Source of the DNA: Triplophysa rosa
Taxonomy: Eukaryota; Chordata; Actinopteri; Cypriniformes; Nemacheilidae
Direction of reading: 5' to 3'
Assembly: GCF_024868665.1 (NCBI RefSeq)
Contig: NC_079905.1
Coordinates: forward strand, 4,845,658-4,909,657
Length of the DNA: 64,000 nt
Shown here piece by piece: positions 36,824-49,679 of the stretch; position 1 is the first letter of the stretch; each line of letters opens with the position of its first letter. The notes under the pieces were generated by a model. The model searched no databases and was not told where the DNA came from. It worked only from the letters and a program-made list of their open reading frames with translations. The position numbers and the translations under genes are program-made.

Positions 36824-39198
36824 CATTCTGAAGAGGTTAGCGAGTGCACAGACCACAGAGCCATCGCCATGCTGAGCACATAAGACTGCAGCACAGTGTC
36901 TGTCTCGCTCCGTCTCCTTGCTGGTTCTCTTTTTTGTCTGTCTGATAAAGCCACATAATACAAATGAGAAGGTCCCGTGTCAGTACATCATATATACATT
37001 GAACAGATTGAATACAAATCGCAGTTTCAATGGCAGTTTACGCTGCAGTAATGTCAAGAGCACATATTTAATATCAGCAGTTCACACTTAATAGAAAAAC
37101 ATAGTGTGTTAACCACCAGTATGTGCAGTTTTTATTACCTACAATAGTGGCCAAGAGTGATATCCAGATTTAGACGACTGACAATTTCACTCTTTATTCA
37201 AATATTTTATTAAGGATGAATTAAAAATGTCATATGAATATTGCATTGGTGTGTTTGGAGTATATATTAAAGCTCAGCTTTGAGAAATAAATGAAGAGGG
37301 ATTGGCAAAAATGACACAAAACACGTGTAAAGTTTATAAAGACAGGAGAATGACTACAAAATATTACCACAAAAGAGGATCAACAAATATTAATAACAGA
37401 TAAAACTGTAGTCAATGTATGCTTTATTACTGAGTTTTTTGCTTTTATATGCATCATTTTTTATATATTGTATATTTGTAATATTTTAATTTTGTCCAAC
37501 AAATACCTTTAAAGTTGAATGTTTTGTTCATTTTGTACCTTACATCTCATATATTTTGACAATTTAATCTAACCTGATGGGACAATAAAAGCAACAATTG
37601 TACAAATATCACTTTTGGCCACTACTGTACAGTACACACAAGAAATCTCTAATCTTAATTTATTCGCTTTAAAATAATGTCTTCAAAAGTGTTACAAATT
37701 AGGATAATGTACCAAGATTTCACTTTTATAAAATGGCATGTGCTGGTTAGCAATATAGTATGCTCAAAAGTATATTAAAATCCATTTAATACTGTATGGT
37801 TAATGATAGAAAGACTTGAGACTTTGTTTCAATTTTGTTTAAAACAAATCACTACACACACTTTGGTTTGTCTGCAGCAGACAATCTATTGGAAGAGATG
37901 TGAAGCGTGCAAACTGCTATCATGAGACACATTAACCAAATACTAACAACAAACTTACTCCAAAAGCACCGTTAAGAATGCACATTTTTGTCCTCTTCAA
38001 GTAAATATGTATATATTGTTGTATATATTATACATAATATTTATTAAAATGTATTTGAATCCATTCAAATCAATTAGAAGAATTTACAAAATGACAAATG
38101 AGAATGCCTTATGTTAACTAAATGGAACTTATGGTGTCTTTATGGCATTTTTCATAATTTTGGAAGCATGGAAAATGTAGTCACTTTCAAGTCCCCATGA
38201 AATCAAAAGTTTTTCAATATAAATATGGTAGCTTTAAAGTTTTTATAAGCTACTGTAGTGTGCTCCAAAAATGCCAAAATTCACATTTAGTAGATATACA
38301 GTAAGCACAAAATGTACGGTCTCTTAACGAGATTTGATCAGTCGGCACTTCAGTTTATCATCAAGTTTTAGGCTGTGAGTTAAATTAAACACTACTAACT
38401 ATTATAAACAAGGGAGAAGTCACTCAAGATGTCCCACCCTAAATTTTAGTGTTTCAAAGCACTCCAGTGAGACTTTAAATAGCTATTGTATGGAACAAAG
38501 CAAAAAATATTTAAAGTGAACCTCTCTGCTTGATATACTGACATTGAGGTGCCTCAGAATTCCAGACCTCGTTTTCCCAGAATACACTCACACACATCCC
38601 ATAACCTCAACTCTGGGCTCAGTGCCATGCTTTTTTAATGTCATTAACAGGTGGCTTTCTAAAATAGAATCAAGAAATGCTCTCATGCGTACTCGCAGAC
38701 ACACATTCATGGAGACGCAGCAAGATACAAACATTAGACTGACATGGAGACCATGTACTGAAATCTCAGTCTACTACATGAAGTAACAGCTGACTGACAC
38801 AGACAGACATATCCTTATGGGCGTGATCTTTTGGGACACAAACACCCCTCACCCCCAATGCTGAGAGGTAACAGTGTGCCAAATCGACGACCACTTTCTT
38901 CTAATCTATACTTGCTGGCCGTCTCTGAGAAAACTGCAAAACGCTCTACGCGTATTCAACAGTTGACAGGTCAGCTGCTTGTTTGTGCTGTTGGGGTGTG
39001 TACACACTGCGTTAAGTTTCATGATAAATATGTTTTAATGTTTTTAGTATAGAACTGATCATGTTTTTCATACTTGCATACTGAGCACAGCATTATACTT
39101 CAAGAAAACAAAGACGTCGTGTGTTTGGCTCTCCCAACACTGGTGACTCATTCCATTTAGCAGTATTAGCGTGTTGTGTTAGCATGTCTTGTTATCCA

Positions 39199-40228
39199 CA
39201 CTGTTGCCAACTCATTTTCTGGAAAAATTGCTAAAGGCGGGTCAATTTGTTGCTAAATTACGTTGTGATGTCATTGTGTAATGACGTCATTACGTAACTT
39301 TGCAAAACTAAGAAAATACACATTTGCTACATCCCAATTCTCCTACTTATACTATGCACTAAAAGTATGTACTACTGTTTTTGTTATGTAAAAGTATTTA
39401 CATTTTAGTGTGCAGCAAAACAATATGCACGCACTGGGACATACTGTACTAACAAGAAACGGAAGTGGCCATTGTTGCCTAGACAACATAGTGGCCATTA
39501 ACTGTCACACAAATCAAAATACAGCTCTTCTTTCCATTTAAGTATTTATTCATTCATTGTTTTATATGTAATGTTAACTCTAGAGTTACATTTATTAGCA
39601 TTAGATGGCGGACAATCACATTAGCATTATTATACCTTAATGTATCTTTAAACAAACTGTATACGTTAAAGCTCTTCTCCATTTAATGAGACAGTGTGAC
39701 AGCCTTACAGCCTTACAGCTCGTGAAGATCACTAGCAGATGTTCTTTCAACCCCTGAAAAAAGTGACTGTTTCCAAACCTGTCCTGGTGGACCCCAGCAC
39801 TGCACAGTATGTGTCCCTCATCTGACACACCGGAGCCAACTCATCAGTTCATTAGAAGAGACTAAAAGTAAAGATCTGAATCGGATGTGGTATTTTAGGC
39901 ATTTTGGCAGGGAAACATATATTATAGAAACATACAAAATGTGCAGTACTGGGGTCCTCCAGGACCGGTTTGGGAACAACTTGTCCACAGACTTTTGCAG
40001 CCAAACATACGTGACTGAGTGTGTGAAAGAGAATATCATTATTTTGTGTAATTTTGAGTGAAAATGCTTGGTTTTATTATTTGAGTCACTTTTCAAAAGT
40101 TGCTAAGTTTCCAAATCAATTTAGAAAATAGCTAAATTTGTTGCTAGGTGCTTTTTGAAAAGAAAGTTGCCAAGGCAGTCTGAAAAGTTGCTTAATCTAG
40201 CAACTAAATTGCTAAATTGGCAACACTG
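39199..40228. mobile_element. Non-autonomous hAT-like element with 8-bp target duplication
   Basis: The ends are CACTGTTGCC and the complement of GGCAACACTG. They are flanked on both sides by the same 8 bp GTTATCCA (39191-39198 and 40229-40236). An 8-bp duplication with CA...TG ends is the hAT signature. Subterminal TTGCTAAATT motifs recur on both arms. No transposase frame was seen. A second element is nested at 39771-39975. Confidence 0.85.
39771..39975. mobile_element. MITE nested in the hAT-like element
   Basis: About 34-bp TIRs: CCAAACCTGTCCTGGTGGAC at left, complement of GTCCTCCAGGACCGGTTTGG at right, both continuing CCCCAG(C/T)ACTGCACA inward. No clear target duplication. Confidence 0.85.
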
Positions 40229-40292
40229 GTTATCCACACTTGAACTGACTTCCGCTAGTAGTTACCTCAAGAAAATGTATTGAATTGAAACA

Positions 40293-40434
40293 AAATGTTG
40301 GGTTATTTCAACCTATTGTTGGGTCATATATGGACAAACCTAATAGTTGGGTTTAGTTAACCCAGAATATTGTTATATTTAACTCAACAATAGGTTGAAA
40401 CAACCCATAAATAAATTTATAACCCAACATTTTT
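40293..40434. mobile_element. Palindromic MITE (AATGTTGGGTT type), copy 2
   Basis: Left AATGTTGGGTTATTTCAACC, right TAACCCAACATT, with inner CTATTGTTGGGT / ACTCAACAATAG pair. Related to the copy at 18424. Confidence 0.75.
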
Positions 40435-41471
40435 TAGAGTGATATGGCAAGTTGTATTTATGTATTTAAGTGTCTTTTGTGTGGTACCAAAAAAAAACAA
40501 CTGAAGCTTTTTGTTGGACAAAATGTAATATACACTATAAAATAATTGTGATTAATAGGTTAAGGCACCAAATATGTGGACATATTTCAACAAGTAAATA
40601 AATTTCAACCTGTTTTATCAAACCAAAACTTTCAAATTTTGTATTTTTTTCCCCCAAAGTCTTGGTGCAGCTATTCGTCCCACTTAGACAACAAGTTACT
40701 GTGTGAATGACATATCAGTAACTAACCACCACAGTTTGTTTTGTTTGTAAGGGGCAGGTGCATAAGACATCCACAAGACCACAATAATAAACCGGCAGAG
40801 AAACTTGGATCCAAATGATGGCACAAAATTTCTGCTTTGCCAACAACTGGGGAGAATATGAAAATAATTCAAAAAGAATTTGGAATGAGATTTTCTATCT
40901 ATTCAAAATTAGCATACAGAATCCGTCACATATGCAATCAGAAAACAAATCTGATAAATATGAGTCACCAGACATCAGTCCACAACTCACCCAACCATTA
41001 TACTAATACTTTTTTTTTATTTCCTTACATTTTCCTAAAATATTCTGATCTCATGTTTCATCATGTTCTTCATTTTTAGAGTAACCAGCCTGATCATTAC
41101 CTCTTCATCGTTTACATCTTAAAGCATCCGGTCACGCCATTTTCAAATGTTGCGTGGATGGAGAAGCTTCCTGCAAACTTTTATTTTTTCCCCCGCCCCT
41201 CCCAGCTTCCATTAGCTGTCCATTCTGGTCTTAACTACAGCATCATTAACATACTCTGCCAGATCCTTTGGGAATATGCACCGTTTGCAAAGCAAACTAG
41301 CTGAGATTGATCCGACAAAATCAATCTAACACAACCTCCTCCTACATTAACTATTCGTTTGCAATCTTATATTCATCTCAATCAACTCGAGGACTTAGAT
41401 GCCCTTTCAAAATAAGCCATTGACTGTCATTCTCTTATCTGGATTTCTTAAAACTGCAAATCAAATCAATC
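40435..41471. other. cacng6 upstream region
   Basis: No coding exon. It presumably contains the cacng6 promoter and 5' UTR; the last 350 bp are less AT-rich and richer in C/T. No TATA box or start site was chosen. Confidence 0.35.
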
Positions 41472-43799
41472 ATGTGGTCCACGTTCGTCGTTCAGGATGA
41501 AGAGGCAAGGACAGCGAATGCGCTTGCTGGCGCTCACCAACCTTCTGGTGGGCTGAAAGGGTTAACGGGACGCGGGGGAAGACACAATCGGCGACACCGA
41601 ACGTTCTCCAGTTCTGTTGATGCCATCAGCGAGAGCCAGGAGGGCAAGATCAAACTTACATTTTTCATTGCTGTAACGGGCATCATGCTTACTGTGCTAG
41701 GGGTGGGCACTGAATTTTGGGTGGAGCTTGCACCGCCAAAGAACTTCTACAACAATGAGACTTGTCTGGCTGCACATTATGGTTTGTGGAAATCCTGTAT
41801 AAAGACCTTCTGGGTCTCAGATATCGACCCAACGCGGGAGAGTTGTGGGCCCTTGGACTTACAAACACAAGGAGGTAAGATCAGTTACCCACAGATGCTT
41901 AAGAGGACTAGAATGACACGCCTGATAGAATAACGTCACCTGTTTGGATCCTGTTCTAGAATCCAACTGCACCTTTTTTAAGTTCTACACCACAGGAGAG
42001 AACACCGTCCTATTTCAGAAAACGCCAGAAAAGAGTGAGTCATCTTCCCAATTCCCTGTCTATCTTTAGATTTTCAACTCCTATCACTAATTAGTTGTTT
42101 TTTCCACTGTGTGCTCCCCCACAGATACCTGGGTGTCGGTTAAGTAACAAATAATAGAAATAGCTTATACCCAGATGAATCATTTAATACAATAGCAGCT
42201 AACATTCAATACAACTTTCTTCTCTTTGTTAAAGCATCACATGTTCTGGGTGTCTATCATATACAGTAAATATAACCACTCTTCACCTTTCAGATCTGAC
42301 TGTAGCGTCGACCATGTTTGCCATCTTTAGTCTTTTCCTGATGGCGACGGGTGCCATCTGCATCATTATGGCAGTCAGCAAAGGCGTTCAATTCTTCTTA
42401 AAGCCAGCCTCTGTTTGCTTCATTCTTTCAGGTAATGAATTCAAAACATCTACAAATTACAAATGCACTATGTGGCCAAACATGCTTTTTTTAACAAGTG
42501 TATAACTCGTACCTGTCTTCCACTATGCCGAGAAAGCCTTGCACAAGAAGTAAAGAAAATGTACATAATTCCCATTAAAATGTTTTTCTAAAAGACATTG
42601 TATTGATTTTATGCACCAGTGGGAATCCAGCGTTTTCACACTTGGTCGTTTTCAGGGGTCCGAGTTCGGTTCTTTTAAAGAGGAGTGTGAAAACACTGTA
42701 AAACAGACACATGTCTGGTCATGTATTATAATAAATAGGCTGGTTGCAAATGATAACCATTTTACTGGTACTGTCTAAATAGAGTGCATACAACAATAGA
42801 TGCACTTACACTGTACTTATTTTTATAGTATTTTATAGGTCATACTTTAGATCACTTTGAATTTACAGTACAATATACTTTGCATAACAGATTTTGTATT
42901 CTGTATCAAATAGCCCTATACTTCCACATCACGTAATATACAGTAGTGGCCAAACATGATTTACAACCTTGGGCATTTGACATCTTTGATTTTTATTCAA
43001 ATATATTTTAATGATAGATAATATTGTAATGATAAATATTACAATGATAGATAATATTGTAGTCAATGCACGGAGTAGTTCTGGTAAGCTTTCTTCTAAG
43101 CATTTTTTTATTTTTGTATATTCAAATAAAACCCCTATTCCCTGGAATGCTGTACAGAAGTTTGCTTTTTTGCCAAATAATTTTGTCCAGAAAAAAACTT
43201 GGTTTTGTTGCCATACAGTACACCTCATTAAAAGCAAACACTGTACTGTACAAATGGGACATCCCTTTTGGCCACTGCTGTATCTGCTAAATACAATGCA
43301 TTGTCAAATTACAAAACATATTTACAACCATTACAGAACGCTTTATCTGTGCTTCTCCACCACGATCCTGAAAGAAAACCGTTCAAAACATGTCTAGCTA
43401 ACAGCAAAGTGCACCATGGATCTGACACAAACAAAAACATGTCACAAAACATTGCCCAGTAAATGTATTAGTAAAAGCAGAACACGCCAACACGCCTTTC
43501 TTCACTCAAACAATAAACACTGTTTTGTTTACAAACAAATAAAATGTAATTTCTCTTTCCCTCCCTGTTTCTCTACAGGTGTCTTAATCTTCCTCTGTCT
43601 CATTGTCTTCCACCAATCAGTGCTTTCATATTTGGCAAGTGACCAATCCATACCTCTCCATCATGAAATGTCATGGTCAGTAACATGCATGGCCTGTGCC
43701 GGGGCTCTGGTTGTCATTGCTGGGGCCTTGTTTTGGGTCCTTGTTCTTCCATACAGCCCTTGGGAAAAGTGCCTACCTAAAAAGAATAGTGACATCTAG
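41472..43799 (+). CDS. cacng6: Voltage-dependent calcium channel gamma-6 subunit
   Basis: Four coding exons: 41472-41874, 41960-42034, 42294-42431 and 43579-43799; phases close, giving 278 aa (human CACNG6 is 260). The start MWSTFVVQDEE resembles the human MMWSNFFLQEE. A longer basic, cytosolic N-terminus precedes TM1 (IKLTFFIAVTGIMLTVL). Claudin/PMP22-fold landmarks follow: GTEFWVEL, an N-glycosylation site NNETC, GLWKSC, then NCTFFKFYTTGENT in the first extracellular loop, and CIIMAVSKGVQF after TM2. The C-terminus KKNSDI lacks a TTPV-type PDZ ligand, as expected for gamma-1/gamma-6. These four-helix proteins associate with calcium-channel alpha-1 subunits and damp current; that is family knowledge. 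It is convergent with cacng8, opposite to the co-linear mammalian arrangement. Confidence 0.93.
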
Positions 43800-44284
43800 C
43801 AGTGTGGAGGCTGAAGTGCACCTCATCCTATTTTGCACTGTCCTGTTGTTTATTCCCTGGAACAGATTCAGTATTTCCATCCAGCTTGGAGAATCTGGAA
43901 TGCCAAAGGATTCATCTTATCTAGTTATCTACATGGTCTCAGAATATTTATTAAGATAATGTAATGTTTTTTTGTTTGTTTGGTGGTTGCCAACGTGTAG
44001 CATGAATATTAGACATGTGTTGGCACTGGAAGATATGGTGTAGGAAATGGAACAGGAGGTGGGCCAGGCATGCTGGCAGAAAACACAAGCCATTATATGA
44101 CAGAACTGTTCCGTGCCTTAAATATGAATCCCATGAAGATGGGGAATGACTAGAATATATAAGCTATATTTTTAATTAAACAAATCTTGCAATTGTATTG
44201 CTACACTTGTTGCTGTATTATATGTTTGTTAACTTAATTCATTTTAGGAGCCAATCTGAATTTGCTTATATGAATTTGCATATA

Positions 44285-44560
44285 CAGTGGCAGTCGTGGC
44301 CTAATGGTTAGAGAGTCAGACTTGTGACCAGAAGGTTGCCGGTTGGATTCTCAGGACCGGCAGGTAACGACTGAGGTGCCCTTGAGCAAGGCATCTTACC
44401 CCTACTTGCTCGCCGGGCGCTGCAGTGATAGCTGCCCACTGCTCCGGGTGTACGTTTGTTCACTACTTGCTGTGCGTGTTCATACTCACTGGATGGGTTA
44501 AATGCAGAGGTCACATTTCGGGTATGGGTCACCATATCTGACAAATAGGTCACTTTCAAT
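44285..44560 (+). mobile_element. tRNA-derived SINE (HE1/V-SINE-like)
   Basis: The 5' head CAGTCGTGGCCTAATGGTTA with GGTTGCCGGTTGGATTCTC keeps A-box and B-box spacing of a tRNA gene. A conserved body follows (TGCCCTTGAGCAAGGCATCT) and a 3' part shared with 35238-35364. The family name is from memory. Confidence 0.8.
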
Positions 44561-44985
44561 ATCTAGGAATGTTATATTTTAGACGCAGAAGAGTAGTTGT
44601 TGCAGTTACAGTCTACTGTATGAAATCTTGTGATACATCAAACTGGGACAGTGGTTCTCAACAGGTGGGTCATGGGTCAATAACAGGCTGCAGATATGTT
44701 TTGGTGGGCAGAAAGGAAAAGGGAAAAAATTGTATAGCTAGGATAGTGGAAGTTGTTTCTTAAAGATTAAAAAAAGGGAAGAGAAAATGTTTCCCATATA
44801 TTTTGTTGTTGTCCAAGGCAAATTCATCTCTAACTTAGTGGAAGCCAGCTAGATTTGGACACAGCATTGAATGACCATAAAACCCCCTTAGCTGGATTGT
44901 TTCATTGGGCAAAGTGTATCATATTCTTTGGCCAGGTTAAATGTACTGATTCTATGGGATAAAATGTTGAAATACAAAAATAAAT

Positions 44986-45404
44986 TGTGACCCTGGATCA
45001 CAAAACCAGTCTTAAGTAGCACGGGAACATTTTTAGTAAAAGACAAAAATACCTTGTGTGGGTCAAAATTATCGATTTTTCTTTTATGCCAAAAATCATT
45101 AGGATATTAAGTAAAGATCATGTTCCATGAAGATATTTTGTAAATTTCCTACCTTAAATATATAAAACCTTTATTTTTGTGAGTGGATGGTCTGCCACAG
45201 TGCCCCTGATTAACAACTTCAAAGGCAAGTGAGAGTTTTTTACACTCTCAGATTCCTGAGTTTTAAACGGTTGTATCTCAGTCAGATATTGTCCTATTCT
45301 AACAACTCATATATCTATAGAAAGTTTATTTATTCAGCTTTCAGATTATTTAAAAATCTCAATTTCAAAAAATTGACCCATAAGGTTTTGTTGTCCAGGG
45401 TCAT
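44986..45404. mobile_element. MITE with TGTGACCCTGGATCACAAAACC ends
   Basis: The left end TGTGACCCTGGATCACAAAA and the right end, complement of TTTTGTTGTCCAGGGTCAT, form about 22-bp TIRs. Inside are GACTGAGATACAACC-like motifs on the opposite strand. No coding content. Confidence 0.85.
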
Positions 45405-45735
45405 AATTGAAGATTCTCTCAAACTGAGATCCAATAACATGGATGATAAAACTGCCCCTCCCTCAGCCCCATTTATCTCTCAAAAAACAAAAAAGTTCTT
45501 CTTTTTGTCCTTATGTTGTTTCCCCTTCAAAATTCTCACAATAATCAAATTCAATCTTTCAATTACATCACACGCACTTTCCCCCACACACACAAACTTT
45601 CTTTTTCCTTGCTGCAGGATTTCAAAAGGTTAATAAAGGCTCTCTCTTACTCAGTAACCTGCATCACCTGTCTTCAAATAAGTCCAACCCACCCATCAAT
45701 TAGCAAATTAGTGGTTGTACATTCCAAACAATAGC

Positions 45736-45737
<2 letters not shown>

Positions 45738-45777
<40 letters not shown>
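45738..45777 (+). repeat. (GA)n microsatellite
   Basis: About twenty GA units between cacng6 and cacng8. Confidence 0.95.
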
Positions 45778-47189
45778 AGAAATACTGTATAAACATGTCT
45801 GTCTCGTTAAAGAGTTGTGTTTCTATTCATTTTCTTTAAAGAAGATAATTACACTTTTTCTCTGGGAATGTGAAGAAATTGTTGCCCTTATTCGAACTTA
45901 CTGTATGTTTTACCATTTTTGCTGTGATTTTAAAAGTCTTACTGTGCATACACATTTTTAATAAATGCGTTTCATTTACTGTGTGATATAAATGCACTTA
46001 TGAACAAAGAAGTGTATTTTATTGTATTATAAACCGTTCCAGCGGCAACAACATTATGTGAATCTTAACTTCCCGTAGACCTCTGCAAAGAATCTTTAAC
46101 TGTTGAGTAGTTTTCATTTAATTCAATACAACTATACAATCATATTTTCACATAAATTATTATCATTATAAATTAAATTCTATTATAACCAAGCACAGAC
46201 CGAAACTTAACTACGGGCCAGGCTTGTGCGTCTGATGAAACCGTCTAGATTCCTGAAGCCTTGTACCATTGACTTCTGAACAGCAAACAGTACATGTGTG
46301 ATCCACACACACCTCCTACATGAACCTTTATATTTTTCAGATACATGAAAATACATTCTGTTACTTGTTTCGTTTGTTCAGATGACTGTGTGCCAACCAT
46401 TGTGTGATTGTGACTGCTTTCCTCACTTGAATGAATGCAAATTAATTTCACAAGGAATCGATGCGGCTTCAAACTACATTTCTGTCACACAGAAACACGT
46501 CAGTTTCGTTTTTGACCTCTTTCCAGATTTCCATCTCGCTGTCAATCGCACTCGCCTCATTTCCTCCCTACCGCTTTCCTCTAAATTTAGAGCGTGGCCA
46601 ATCGCGCTCCAGAGGACGCAGCGACACAAAAACAGGATTAGAAGTGCCGTTTCCCTCGCTTACAGGCCAGCCAAACCTCCTGTGACTTATGTTTATCTCA
46701 CCTCGCTGGGAGATAGTAACCATCTCATGGCTGTGCTGATTTGTTTTAAATCTAACCCTTGATTGACACGTGGCAAGCTTCGGTTACATATCGGGTGTCT
46801 TTACCTTGTGACCTAAATAATTATGCCAACCACACAGCAACTGAATCTTCCGATGAGTTGCCACATAGTTTTGTTTATGTTTGGCCTATCTTTAAATCTG
46901 CCCTTGTTGCTTTGACATATGAGCGTTACAGAAACTCGCACCTTCAGTTAGCTCATGGTTGCACGGGACACCTGATCTACAACCTAACCGCTATAAAGCA
47001 GGTTAACAGTTTTAGAAGGCACCAGTCATTTGGTGTGAGTATTCTATTTAGTTCTTGATGATGATTTGACCCAGAAGAAACCATTTTTGCTCAGATATTT
47101 CTGTTTAATAGCGCAGGAGACGTGATGGAGTTCTTTGTTGCATTTCATTTATGTAACAACTTAGTCTCAGATGTTTCTCCTTAAATTGC

Positions 47190-48460
47190 TTAGGTGAAGT
47201 CAAATGGAATCAAATGAGACAATTGTTAAAACACATGAAATGAATGTAGATTGCAGAGGTAAAAGATAATCTGGATTTGGATCAATTTGATGAGAAATGT
47301 TTGAGTTCACATTGAGATTTTAAGTAATATTGCTTTTTGATTGCAAATCTGCTCAGTTTGTGACATTATTGAGATCTTATCTGAAACTCAGAGACATTTG
47401 TGAGATTTATTTGAGATGCAAGAAACGTAAGCAAAAATTTCCATTTTCTCCCTGTTTAATCTCAACAATGTCTATAAAAAATAGAGATCTTAAAGCGATC
47501 TCATGTGTGGTTTTGGAAAACAGGGAAAATGAATCATGAAAAGAAATTCAATATGAAACGACAGTAAATTTAGCATTGACTACTAAAGGGTTCCCTAGAG
47601 AAGTGGATGGACAGGTGCGCACGCACGCACAAACACAAGCACACACGCAAATGAGGCCTCGGTGTCCGCATTTTTGATAAAAGAAGTGTGTCATTTTCAG
47701 TCACTTTCAGTCATGCCCTTCCCTTGAGCACGGCGTAGGCATTAAAGCTTTGTTCTCTGTATAATTACAGTGTTTGTGTGTGAAGCTTCTCTCCTGTATT
47801 CATTCTCGCTCTCCTGGGCATGATCTCCTCAAGGCTAGTGTAGGGTGTTGGGCATTTTAAGACATGCATGATGCTTTCTAAGATGCCTTATTCTGCTAAA
47901 TGCAACACTGCATCTATCGTTTGTAAAGAAATCAATCCCAGAATGCAATGTAATGTTGATTATAAATAGAATTGTATCTTGTTAAACCTTGTTTCTAAAA
48001 CACAAATTGGTCTTAAATGAATTTAGCCAGTACTTAAGGTACTTCTGGTGCTACCATGCTAATTCTGATCAAATGTATTGTTAAATCTTTTGCAGAGTCG
48101 CTGCCTACGAAAAGCATTTTCTCATGAAATTGCTTAGGAGAATAAAAATGAGACAAATGTTAAAATACGTGGAGGGGTAAAATAATCTCGATTTGATGAG
48201 AAATGTTTGAGTTGGTGTGTTGAAATCTTCAATAGTATTGATTTCACGTTGCAGATTTGGCAAATCTGAGCTCAGTTTGTGACATTGTTGGGATCTCCTA
48301 TAAAACAATAAGATCTCTGGCTCTTCTCCGAGATCAGGAGAACAAAGCAGGAGTTTCAATTAGCTCTTTTCCATTTGCTATCCATTTAATATCATTGAAG
48401 AGAAAAAAATGTGATATTAAAGAGATCTGTGATTTTTCTTTCTCATGGGCAGATGAATAT
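47190..48460. repeat. Pair of diverged direct repeats, about 340 bp each
   Basis: 47190-47540 and 48118-48460 share, in the same order, TTGATGAGAAATGTTTGAGTT, CTCAGTTTGTGACATT(A/G)TTG, a TTTCCATTT block and a TTAAAG(C/A)GATCT(C/G)TG block. Spacing is nearly constant. Neither copy has a sustained reading frame. Confidence 0.65.
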
Positions 48461-49679
48461 CTTTGTCATGCATTTTGTAAAAATGTGTGAATTAACATAC
48501 ATATCAAATCCCCGTAGTCTGGGCCTGGATGTCGACCTTTCCTTTGACCCACCTCTGTCATCCTAAATCCATCCGCATGACCGCATACACATAATGCACA
48601 CAAGTCGGAAGACAGAGCGTTATGAATATATCATATATTAGATATGAACCATGCATACAAAGTTACAAAGAAACATGAAAATAAAACACTGCAGTCAAAA
48701 CTGCTACCAGTATGCACATCTCAGTTTTACACATTCGTAGAATATATCAGATTTTATTTTACCAAAAAAAGTTGTTCCACACACACACATACACACAATT
48801 ATATATACTGTATATATTTATAATAGCCTATATATTTAATAGATTTTTTTGTCTTTTCTGGTGAGGTTTTTTAGGTATAGATATTGCTCCTCTGAAATGA
48901 ATGCCTTTCACTTCTGTCTCTTTCTTGTTCTCTTTTTTACTTCCAGTCCCAAATGAGTCTCAACAGCAGTTCATTATTATCGTTATTCCATCTTAACAAT
49001 ATTTAGACTGTTAATATGATAAATCAAATATATTCATATGAAGACTTAACTACTTATACACTTACGATTACCATGAAAAAATCCACAGATCTAAATATTG
49101 TCTTTGTAAAAACTAAAAAAAAATGTAATAATAAGTCACGCTCTCGCAAAGTAACACATGCTTGACACTGAATGACATCATGAAGAATAGTGTCAACATG
49201 TGCGAGAAAAAAATCACAGTTTGAGTTTATCAAAGGAAATAAGTTAAATGGATAACAATGTGCAAAAAAATGTAAGTACCTCAGTAAAAATGTATAAGTT
49301 AACCCAGCAATAACAACTATACCATAAGAATAAAAAACGACAACTATATTGGAATGCTGAATAAGTTACAGGCATAACCTGATGATAAAGCACTGGAATT
49401 GAAAGAGTTTGAAGAACCGAAAGATCACCATCACACACATCTAGTATTTCAACATGAATCAATAAGAAGTGCGGATGGAATTCTGTTACTCGAGTCACCA
49501 TGTTCAAAAACAGAAATGGAGAGGAAAAAAAGAGGATGTATTGCCTTCTCGTTCGCTTGCGAGTAGACTTTGCTTGTTTCTCAGCCCTTACTTGCTGTTG
49601 CTTTTTTTAATCTCGAGCCACCGTTACTCGCAGTTCATGTAATCATTCGTTTCACCCTTCGATCTCTTCCCCCTTGTCA

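Larger units (their letters stand above)
32472..39190. other. Spacer between the pentraxin gene and cacng6
   Basis: No coding exon recognised. It holds SINE fragments (35238-35364, 36431-36480), a MITE-like stretch near 35975-36155 bounded by ACTGTAAAAAA and AACAGTGCA, and a CTCF-like motif at 36805-36823. The pentraxin promoter presumably lies just right of 32471 but was not pinned down. Confidence 0.5.
43800..49679. other. Convergent spacer between cacng6 and cacng8
   Basis: Besides the SINE, MITE and (GA)n listed separately, no gene was recognised. The left end is cacng6 3' UTR and the right end cacng8 3' UTR, boundaries unknown. A diverged duplicate pair lies at 47190-47540 and 48118-48460. 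A hAT-type end (CAGTGGTTCTCAACAGGTGG) is at 44650. Confidence 0.5.

Noticed and set aside
36656..36963. Overlapping minus-strand frames near the CTCF-like site
   Set aside because: Short, no family resemblance; the sequence is better explained by the CTCF-like motif and local GC.
44285..44360. tRNA gene candidate
   Set aside because: A-box and B-box are present, but the fold is degraded and the sequence continues into a SINE body; the same body is found at 35238-35364.
46382..46762. 126-residue frame between cacng6 and cacng8
   Set aside because: No recognisable domain, no splice or family support, Cys/His/Pro distribution looks random; possibly conserved non-coding sequence but not a supported gene.
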